A stretch of 64,000 nucleotides of DNA, taken from Rummeliibacillus sp044763875. GTDB taxonomy: Bacteria > Bacillota > Bacilli > Bacillales_A > Planococcaceae. The position numbers were made by a program, and so were the translations under genes. Of this stretch, positions 57,332-64,000 are shown in pieces. How positions within the stretch are numbered: the first letter of the stretch is position 1; each line of letters begins with the position of its first letter. Location: positions 248,001 through 312,000 of the forward strand of contig NZ_JBIWGZ010000004.1 of NCBI RefSeq assembly GCF_044763875.1. Direction: 5' to 3'. The notes beneath the pieces are model-generated. The model was not told where the DNA came from. It did no database searches and worked only from the letters and a program-made list of their open reading frames with translations.

Positions 57332-58675
57332 CTAATCAACCGTTACAAAAAGTTCTTTCACTAATAGAGAAGGGGAACCAAATCCACCTTGATGGAAATG
57401 TAGATCTGAGCCAGTTTCTTCAATATCATTCAATAGTTCATAGAAGTTTCCGGCGATTGTAATTTGTTTGACTGGTGCTACAATCTTGCCGTCTTTTATA
57501 TGGAAGCCTGTTGCGGCCACCGAGAAGTCACCAGAGATTGTATTTGTACCTGAATGAAGGCCAGATAAATGTGTTACAAGGATTCCTTCTGATACAGAGC
57601 TAATTAAATCCTCATTCGCTCTTTCTCCTGGAGCAATGTACATATTTTGAGGTGCCACAGAGAGTGTACCTTTATAAGATGCTTTGGATGCATGACCTGT
57701 TGATTCGCAACCATCTATTTTCGCTGTCTTTCTGTTATGAAGAAGTGTATTAAGTGTTCCATTTGTAATAATCGCTTGTTTTTTTGTTGCCACACCTTCT
57801 CCATCAAAATTGGATCCACCTACTACATCCGGATGGAATGGATCGTCTAATAGAGTGAAGGTGTCTGAAGCTACTTTTTCTCCTATTTTTCCTTTTAAAA
57901 GCGATTGGTTTTTCTGTGTATTCTCAGCAGAGAAGATAGGGGAAAATGTTGCAAGTAATGATGCCGCTGCGTCATATCTCATAATGATTGGATATTTTCC
58001 TGCCGGAATCGATTTTTCATCGAGATAAGATAGGGCTTCTTCAGCAGCTTCTTTGGCAATTTCAACTGGATTCAGTGAATGAAAGTCACGTGTTGATTTC
58101 ATAAAACTGCCTGTTTTCATTTCTTCGCCATCTTTCACTACAGTTGAAATATAGATCATTAAGCCATTCTTTTTTTCTGTTAACGAAAGGCCTTTACTGT
58201 TCGCAAGTAAGCGTTCTGTGGAAAAGTCATAAAGAATGCATTCGTCAAGTGCGACAATACGCTTATCATAAGAACGAATTTTCTCTTCAATCGAACGAAG
58301 TAATTCAATCTTTTCAGGAATTTGGACATTTGCTAGTTCTTCGTTATAGAAGTTATGAGCTTCGTAATCTTTGCTACCTTCAAAAATATCCGAACCATCA
58401 TCTTCATCAAGGATCGCTGCATTTGCTTTTGCACTTTCGATTAAAAATGAAATGGAATCTTCATCTATTTTCTCTGTATAAGAATAGCCCATCTTTCCAT
58501 TATAAAGTCCTCGAAGTCCAAGACCACCATCTTCAGACGTTTCATAGCTATCAATTTCGCCCTCGAAAATCGAACATTGGAAGGATTCTTTGTGTGCATA
58601 ATATAATTCAACTTCTTTGAAACCAGCATTTAGAGCAACGTGCAATAATTGTTCTTGGAATTCTTTCAGTTTCAT
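57332..58675 (-). CDS. TldE/PmbA-type subunit of a heterodimeric metalloprotease
   Basis: The 447-residue protein is of the PmbA/TldE branch: N-terminal GFKEVELYYAHKESFQCSI, central GLRGLYNGKMGYSYTE, and a C-terminal half with VVGGSNFDGEGVATKK, LHNRKTAKI and TGHASKASYKG. It lacks the HExxxH metal site that its partner carries. In other bacteria TldD-TldE degrade or process unfolded and modified peptides. The start has AAGGGGGA upstream and lies 3 bp after the tldD stop, so the two are co-translated. No peptide precursor gene is adjacent. Confidence 0.9.
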   Translation of the reverse strand: MKLKEFQEQLLHVALNAGFKEVELYYAHKESFQCSIFEGEIDSYETSEDGGLGLRGLYNGKMGYSYTEKIDEDSISFLIESAKANAAILDEDDGSDIFEGSKDYEAHNFYNEELANVQIPEKIELLRSIEEKIRSYDKRIVALDECILYDFSTERLLANSKGLSLTEKKNGLMIYISTVVKDGEEMKTGSFMKSTRDFHSLNPVEIAKEAAEEALSYLDEKSIPAGKYPIIMRYDAAASLLATFSPIFSAENTQKNQSLLKGKIGEKVASDTFTLLDDPFHPDVVGGSNFDGEGVATKKQAIITNGTLNTLLHNRKTAKIDGCESTGHASKASYKGTLSVAPQNMYIAPGERANEDLISSVSEGILVTHLSGLHSGTNTISGDFSVAATGFHIKDGKIVAPVKQITIAGNFYELLNDIEETGSDLHFHQGGFGSPSLLVKELFVTVD

Positions 58676-58678
58676 TGC

Positions 58679-60067
58679 TTATTCCCCCTTAGTCCCACCA
58701 ACTGTAATTTCACTAACACGAATCATAGGCTGACCAACATTAACAGGAATACTGCCGCTTTGGGAGCCACACATACCAGCACCATGTGCAAGATTATTAC
58801 CAACACGATCCACAAGCTGCAATGTTTTTGCACCATTTCCAATCAGTGTTGCACCGCGTACAGGGCGTTCAATTTTGCCGTTTTTCACGATATAGGCTTC
58901 AGCAACAGCAAAGTTATAATCACCGGTTGCAGGATTTACTTGGCCTCCACCCATATACTTTGTGTAAAGTCCGTATTCGGTATCAGCAATAATTTCTTCT
59001 GGAGTGGATGTACCTGGTGCGATATACGTATTGGTCATGCGTGATGTAGGGCTGAAACGATAGGATTGACGGCGTGAAGAGCCTGTTGGTTCAGCGTTCA
59101 TACGACGTGCATTGAACTTATCAATCAAGTAACCTTTTAAAATACCATTTTCGATTAAGACATTTTTTCGTGTTTTTTCGCCTTCATCATCAATGTTAAG
59201 AGAACCCCATTCATTTGGGAGAGTACCGTCATCGATATAAGTCACAATCTCTGGTGCGACTCTTTCACCAATTCGATTGGCAAATACAGAATTGTTCTTT
59301 GCGACAGCTGTCGCTTCAAGTCCGTGTCCGCAAGCTTCATGGAAAATCACACCACCAAATTCATTGTCGATGATAACAGGGAATTTACCACTTGGGCATT
59401 CATCTGCATGAAGCATCGTTATAGCAATACGTGCAGCTTCTCCTGCATAGTGATTCAAATCTAAATTCTCTATATATTCAAATCCAGCATGAGCACCAGG
59501 GCCATAGAAACCTGTTTGCAATTCATTTCCTTCGGTTGCTGTTGTTTGAATGGCTAATCGACTATGAACACGTGTGTCTTCAATGAATTTACCTTCAGAA
59601 TTAGCAATGAGAATATTTTGTTCTTCGTCCAAGTAACGAACTCTAACTTGACTAATACGTGGATCGTAGTTTCGAGCAATGTCGTTTGCCTGTCTCATAA
59701 CCGCAGCTCTTTTTGCATGTTCTACAGATTTAGGCGTTTGAGCAATTTGGTGAATGGGCGAAAATGTTTCCTTTTGAAGCGGATGAATGGTACCCGAACC
59801 ACCACCTTGAATCGCAAGCGCTGCTTTTTTCGCCGCTAAAAGTAGTCCTTCATCTGAGAAATCATTCGTATAAGTATATATACTTTGCAGTCCCGAGAAA
59901 ATACGAATGCCGATGCCAAAATCACGGCCCGAAATACTGTTTTCTATTTTGTTATCCACGAAGCCCAATGAATTAGTAAATTTATCCTCTACAAATATTT
60001 CTGAAAAATCTCCACCCGTAGAGAGTGCCACTTCCAATACATTTTCAATGATTGATTGTTTAATCAT
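58679..60067 (-). CDS. tldD: TldD-type catalytic subunit of a heterodimeric metalloprotease
   Basis: The 462-residue protein has the TldD zinc motif HEACGHGLEA (HExxxH, near residue 240), preceded by FPVIIDNEFGGVIF. The conserved C-terminal block GQVNPATGDYNFAVAEAYIV and GMCGSQSGSIPVNVGQP follow. With TldE it forms a narrow-chamber protease for short unstructured peptides. AAGGGGG precedes ATG 60067. It is the first gene of the tldD-tldE pair; the 254 bp upstream are AT-rich with no other gene. Confidence 0.93.
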   Translation of the reverse strand: MIKQSIIENVLEVALSTGGDFSEIFVEDKFTNSLGFVDNKIENSISGRDFGIGIRIFSGLQSIYTYTNDFSDEGLLLAAKKAALAIQGGGSGTIHPLQKETFSPIHQIAQTPKSVEHAKRAAVMRQANDIARNYDPRISQVRVRYLDEEQNILIANSEGKFIEDTRVHSRLAIQTTATEGNELQTGFYGPGAHAGFEYIENLDLNHYAGEAARIAITMLHADECPSGKFPVIIDNEFGGVIFHEACGHGLEATAVAKNNSVFANRIGERVAPEIVTYIDDGTLPNEWGSLNIDDEGEKTRKNVLIENGILKGYLIDKFNARRMNAEPTGSSRRQSYRFSPTSRMTNTYIAPGTSTPEEIIADTEYGLYTKYMGGGQVNPATGDYNFAVAEAYIVKNGKIERPVRGATLIGNGAKTLQLVDRVGNNLAHGAGMCGSQSGSIPVNVGQPMIRVSEITVGGTKGE

Positions 60068-60321
60068 GTTTCCGCCCCCTTTATTTCATTATAAATCATT
60101 TACCATTGTAAGTTTTATAATAATTTGATAATTTTGTATATTTAAAAATATAAAAAGTTGAGCCGTTTTTAAATTAAATGTATGGATAGGAATTTTATTG
60201 GGCTTTTAAGTGGCTAATTAAATTAAGATAATAGTTTTTTAGATAATAATTTGATTTTTTTAATAATAATAATTCATAAATGCTATAATTTAATAGATTA
60301 ATTTTAAGTAGGAGGGTTTTT

Positions 60322-62931
60322 TTGAAGAGGTCAGGTCAAAATTTATTTATAATTTTTATGATGGTATTAGCTTTTGGTATAGTGAATGTGAATCATACTA
60401 TATCTGTAGATGCAGCTACTCCATCAATTTCATTAGGCTTTGTCCCATTCGATACAGAGGTAGATCCGGATCAACCAATTGTTTATATGACAGAGCTAAA
60501 TAGTAAGACACTTTATGCAGCCAACTATGAAACAGGTGTTGTGAAAAAGTTGACGTTACCGTATTTAGCGGAAAGAATGACATTGTATAAAGGAAAGTTA
60601 TATGTGACACAGCACAAAACACCGCATTATACATACAATAATGGTCCGTATGATGGAGCTATTGCAGAAGTGAATACGAGCGATTTTACTTTAGCCGACA
60701 CATTTGATGTTGAGGCAGATCCGTATGACTTAGCAGTTGATAAGGATGGTATTTTGTATATCACGCCCGGTTCAGGTCAGTTTCAATTAATCGCAATTTA
60801 TGATTTAAAGGATAAAAAGCCTGTACAAGATGTGAAGAATAGAGAGTATCGATATTTATCAAATATTTACTATAGTGAAAGTGCATCCAATATGTATATT
60901 ATTGCTAATAAAGTAAGTCCTATTTCAATTGAGGGATTAGGAGTAGAAAAAGGAGATATTACAACGGTAAAAGATTCCCAATTAACCGATAGTCATACAT
61001 TAAAAGAAAATGCGACAATATCACCTAACGGTCTGAATTTATATAATAATAGTGGTACTGTATTTAAATTATCAAAAGATGAAAAGGATAATTTAGTCTT
61101 TGATTTTCAATTAAATCATCCATTTAATGATTTTTCTTTTAGTTCAAAGGATCGTCTTATGTTTGGCGCCAATGTTGATGGAGGTATTGATGTTTATAAA
61201 GACGGTGAAAATACATATTTGTATACAATACAGCCAGAACTTAATGTCCAAAAAATATTTTATAATAATGATTTAGTTGCATTAACAAAAGATAAAGATG
61301 ATAAGTATTCATTAACTAAGATTGAGGGCTATAAGAAAGACCATTTTGAATTCATGAAAGCAAAATACGAGTTTAAGCAGTATAGCAAGTACGTTCCTAA
61401 AGAATTGGCCGAAGGTACACGAAATGTAGAGTATAAGAGTAATTTGATTTTATATTTCAATCAAAATATCCAATTAGTAGATGCATCTAAAATTACTGTC
61501 AAAGGACCTAAAGGGAATTTGCCGATCAAGATTGAAGTGACGGATGGTTTATTGAAATTGATTCCTGAGGATCCTTTTACAAAGAGCTCTAAGTATACAT
61601 TGAATGTTGGAGCTGGGGCAGTAAAGGGTTATGATGGCACAATACTTGATAAGTCAAGTAGTATTCACTTTACCACGCTGGTTCCAGCTATTACCCATTT
61701 TGACGCTTATGTAAGTAAGGGGGATGATCTATTAAGTTATGTATTTGATGCATGGGCTTTTGGCGAAAATCCTCAATATGAATTTACTTTAGTGAGTGAA
61801 GATAACAGTAAAAAAGTTGTGCAACCTTTCAGTTCAAAAAATAGATTTGTATGGTTCCCTGAAAAGAATGGTCACTACACAATGCTTGTATCTGCTAAAA
61901 GTAAAGGTTCAGATGTCATTTATACTAGAGAACTTACAACTGATGTCAATGATACTGACAAACCGAAAGTTGCTTGGAGTTTAAGTAAGGAAACGTTGAC
62001 AAATCAGCCGGTGACGATCAAATTATCTGCATCAGATGATTCTGGTATTTATAAAATTAAAATGCCGGTGGGCGAAGTAGAAAACGAATCCCAAATAGAT
62101 TATAAAGTCACAAAGAATGGTATCTATTCTTTCATAGTAGAAGATCAATTTGGAAATGCTTCAACACAAGAAGTTAAAGTAACAAATATTGATACAACTA
62201 AACCACAGTTGCTGCTGTCACAAAATACTACGAAACCAACGAATAAGGATATTACGATAACAGTGCAAGCTTCCGATAACGTTGCTGTAAAAAGTATTCA
62301 ATTACCGAATGGACAAGAAGTAAACCAATCAAATATTACTTTTGAGGCGAGTAAATCAGGGAGCTACATATTTGTTGTAACGGATACAGCAGGTAATCAA
62401 GTAACAAAGTCGATTACGATCAATAATATCTTCAAGGGGAAGCCGACTTTGACAACCGTCAATGCAATTGACGATACACATATAGAGATGAAAGGCAAAG
62501 CTACTCCTAATACAACAATCTATGCGAAAAAGGACAATGAAGTAATTGGTTCTGGAAACGTATCATTAAAAGGGGAATTCAGCTTTAAAATTTCAAAGCA
62601 AAAAGCTGGTACCAAAATAAATGTGTATGTAAAGGATCCACTGAACAATATCAGTAAACCGAAAATGATGACGGTGCTTGATAAAACAGCACCAGTGAAA
62701 CCAAAAATCAATACAGTAAAGGCAAGCTCAACGGTGGTTACGGGAAAGGCCGAAAAGCGAGCGAAGATTTACATTTACAATGGTAAAAATCTTGTGAAAA
62801 AGGGCGCAGTCAATTCAAAAGGTATTGTGCGTATTACAATTCCAAAACAAAAGAAAAATAGTAACTTAACAATCTACGCAGTTGATCAAGCGAAGAATAA
62901 AAGTAAAGCAACGTATGTAAAGGTAAAATAG
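60322..62931 (+). CDS. large secreted protein: beta-propeller-like region, Big_5 domain and Ig-like repeats
   Basis: The 869-residue protein starts at TTG 60322 (AGGAGGG upstream) with a signal peptide (cleavage near VDA-A, residue 33). Residues 40-350 look like a beta-propeller (YMTELNSKTLYAANYETGV, YDLAVDKDGILYITPGSGQ). A Big_5-type domain follows (about 365-455), then an Ig-like domain, two Ig-like repeats (about 555-715) and two Big_6-like repeats to the end (ATPNTTIYAK, AEKRAKIYIYNG). There is no LPXTG, SLH or LysM anchor. The paired repeats resemble those of the NosL-locus protein at 21143 (both contain TTKPTNKD). A cell-surface or matrix adhesin role is inferred. Confidence 0.8.
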   Translation: MKRSGQNLFIIFMMVLAFGIVNVNHTISVDAATPSISLGFVPFDTEVDPDQPIVYMTELNSKTLYAANYETGVVKKLTLPYLAERMTLYKGKLYVTQHKTPHYTYNNGPYDGAIAEVNTSDFTLADTFDVEADPYDLAVDKDGILYITPGSGQFQLIAIYDLKDKKPVQDVKNREYRYLSNIYYSESASNMYIIANKVSPISIEGLGVEKGDITTVKDSQLTDSHTLKENATISPNGLNLYNNSGTVFKLSKDEKDNLVFDFQLNHPFNDFSFSSKDRLMFGANVDGGIDVYKDGENTYLYTIQPELNVQKIFYNNDLVALTKDKDDKYSLTKIEGYKKDHFEFMKAKYEFKQYSKYVPKELAEGTRNVEYKSNLILYFNQNIQLVDASKITVKGPKGNLPIKIEVTDGLLKLIPEDPFTKSSKYTLNVGAGAVKGYDGTILDKSSSIHFTTLVPAITHFDAYVSKGDDLLSYVFDAWAFGENPQYEFTLVSEDNSKKVVQPFSSKNRFVWFPEKNGHYTMLVSAKSKGSDVIYTRELTTDVNDTDKPKVAWSLSKETLTNQPVTIKLSASDDSGIYKIKMPVGEVENESQIDYKVTKNGIYSFIVEDQFGNASTQEVKVTNIDTTKPQLLLSQNTTKPTNKDITITVQASDNVAVKSIQLPNGQEVNQSNITFEASKSGSYIFVVTDTAGNQVTKSITINNIFKGKPTLTTVNAIDDTHIEMKGKATPNTTIYAKKDNEVIGSGNVSLKGEFSFKISKQKAGTKINVYVKDPLNNISKPKMMTVLDKTAPVKPKINTVKASSTVVTGKAEKRAKIYIYNGKNLVKKGAVNSKGIVRITIPKQKKNSNLTIYAVDQAKNKSKATYVKVK

Positions 62932-62994
62932 TTTAGTTATAAACATCCTTCTTTAGAGTTGCAATTGAATCTTAAATAAATAGATCGAATTCAA

Positions 62995-63041
62995 AAAGAG
63001 ATACCTGCCATCTGTAGAGATTAGGAATGGCAGGTGTCTTT
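62995..63041 (+). terminator. terminator of the Ig-repeat protein gene
   Basis: The arms AGATACCTGCCAT and ATGGCAGGTGTCT pair with one G-U around a 14-base loop and are followed by TTTTCATTT. Confidence 0.8.
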
Positions 63042-63177
63042 TTCATTTAATTCGCTAACGTTGCAATGATCAGCATTGTGAGTGCGCTGTACATATAGCT
63101 TAAGAGTATAAGTGACTATTGCTAAAGTCTTTAAGAATCACCACTTACACGAGTTGCGATATTCTATCATTTTTTGA

Positions 63178-64000
63178 TTATATTTCCTCTTGGAAATAGA
63201 TTTTATAAAACTTACGATTTGTTGTTTCATCATAGCCGACTTCGATTAGTTCATCCACTTGCTCGATATCACGTACGTTAACCTGAATTTCAATATTGGA
63301 ATCGAGTTTAATTTTACGTTTATAACTTTTTTCGGCTTTTTCAATCGCACTTTCAGAAATAATTGTTTCGTAGGGCTTTACCGTATTTACGATAATATCT
63401 TTTTGTACGGGTTCAGCCTTTTCGAAAACTGAGTCAATATAATCGTTAACTTGGAATTCTTCTTCATTTTTAAAATAATCAAGCGTTTTGTTTAAAAATC
63501 CTAATTTCTCGGTATTCGTAAAACTTTCTTCTTTTAAAATATATTTTTTACATTCTGTTAGCGCTAAATTCGTTTTATGATAACATTCATCCGCTACCTT
63601 AATCTTTAAAAAGCGCTCCTGCCAATAGATTACGTCTTCTTTCTTTTTCGTTTTGATAAAGACAGCAGGCGCTTCATCTGGTCCCATATCTACGATGACA
63701 GCCATATTATTGATTTTCTTTACATTTATACCATCGATGCCATTGACAATCACTTTGTTTTGTTCGTTTTTAACATCTAAGAATATTTCTTTTTCATCAA
63801 TTTTTACAATGGCAATGACCTTTTTCATCTCTGTATTCCAAAGGCAATTTTCGAATAATCCAATAAACAATTCGCCATCTTTTATATTAGGATGTTGGGA
63901 TACGCTTTGCAGGTGTGTAGCGATATGTTTTGATTGTTCTAGGAAACTACTGTCATTATCAAAAATAGACTTCACATATGTGTACACTTCATTTAATCCA
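63178..64000 (-). CDS. nucleoid-associated protein, NdpA-type (PF04245), 5'-truncated by window edge
   Basis: The frame remains open to the right edge (GLNEVYTYVKSIFDNDSSFL is continuous before the first in-window start at 63987), so the true start lies beyond the window. The visible part follows the 37-kDa nucleoid-associated protein pattern: SIFDNDSSFLEQSKHIATHL, HPNIKDGELFIGLFENC, YWQERFLKIKVADECYHKT and a C-terminal region ending IEVGYDETTNRKFYKIYF. The role of these proteins on DNA is not well defined. The region 62932-63177 holds only a terminator and no gene. The family call is by pattern and is fairly but not fully certain. Confidence 0.65.
   Translation of the reverse strand, partial: GLNEVYTYVKSIFDNDSSFLEQSKHIATHLQSVSQHPNIKDGELFIGLFENCLWNTEMKKVIAIVKIDEKEIFLDVKNEQNKVIVNGIDGINVKKINNMAVIVDMGPDEAPAVFIKTKKKEDVIYWQERFLKIKVADECYHKTNLALTECKKYILKEESFTNTEKLGFLNKTLDYFKNEEEFQVNDYIDSVFEKAEPVQKDIIVNTVKPYETIISESAIEKAEKSYKRKIKLDSNIEIQVNVRDIEQVDELIEVGYDETTNRKFYKIYFQEEI

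Noticed and set aside
57810..59976. Several open frames of 68-158 codons on the plus strand across the tldD-tldE genes
   Set aside because: They are antisense shadows of two clearly conserved genes, with unnatural Ser/His/Tyr-rich composition.
1..64000. CRISPR arrays, tRNA/rRNA genes, prophage or intact insertion sequences
   Set aside because: No regularly spaced direct repeats, cloverleaf sequences, phage structural genes or transposase frames were seen on either strand.

Overview
The window looks like the chromosome of a low-GC, endospore-forming Gram-positive bacterium of the Bacillaceae/Planococcaceae (Lysinibacillus, Psychrobacillus or Rummeliibacillus type). The reasons are AT-rich coding sequence, strong AGGAGG-type ribosome binding sites, frequent TTG/GTG starts, a B. 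megaterium-type class IV PHB cluster (phaC-phaB-phaR / phaQ-phaP), an exosporium-like protein behind a possible mother-cell promoter, membrane-bound Mqo, and several copies of Bacillaceae-type palindromic intergenic repeats. The species call is an inference. I see no rRNA, tRNA, CRISPR array, prophage or intact transposase.

Layout. 1-2886: end of an acyl-CoA degradation operon (CoA-transferase/racemase, 3-hydroxyacyl-CoA dehydrogenase, SCP-x-type thiolase). 3255-5220: a GC-richer orphan membrane gene and an XRE/membrane/DUF3784 triad. 5501-9850 (minus): amidohydrolase, nitrilase-like hydrolase, DUF3311 protein and Na+/solute symporter, probably one scavenging unit. 10401-11186: three very small genes. 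11557-15840: LanFEG-type peptide-resistance ABC transporter with its two-component system, but no lantibiotic genes. 16081-18409: amidase divergent from a LuxR-type regulator. 18888-19310: exosporium-like protein.

20160-23830 is the most unusual locus. It encodes tandem NosL-like (copper-site) domains split by an A10 slippery run, a secreted protein with a degenerate NosL domain, three Ig-like repeats and a Cys-rich C-terminal NosL domain, and a TlpA/ResA-type thioredoxin. Near-identical hairpins flank the first part in inverted orientation, and a chain of hairpins (a dispersed repeat) precedes the thioredoxin. No nosZ or other nos gene is present.

24200-28714: MFS exporter, acetate-type transporter, malate:quinone oxidoreductase. 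29019-32523: XRE-cupin regulator, EutH-like permease and M24B aminopeptidase P in a tight operon without other eut genes. 32900-39735: Nudix hydrolase, then a MerR/zinc-ribbon/methyltransferase-like fusion protein divergent from an amine-catabolic operon (FAD oxidase, aldehyde dehydrogenase, MATE, cupin). 40201-41820: a second copy of the amidohydrolase, lying between direct repeats and sharing its upstream region with the first copy. 42163-45687: PHB cluster. 46332-47282: fructokinase-like PfkB kinase.

48001-52317 encodes a large UPF1-like helicase/nuclease relative that has lost its P-loop glycines and apparently its whole second RecA domain while keeping an intact-looking Vsr/DUF559-type nuclease domain. 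52807-64000: GNAT-like protein with a GGDEF/EAL membrane protein, DUF899 protein, DoxX protein, TldD/TldE pair, a secreted propeller/Ig-repeat protein related to the NosL-locus stalk protein, and the end of a nucleoid-associated (NdpA-type) protein.

All functional calls are from sequence reading alone; no database search was run.
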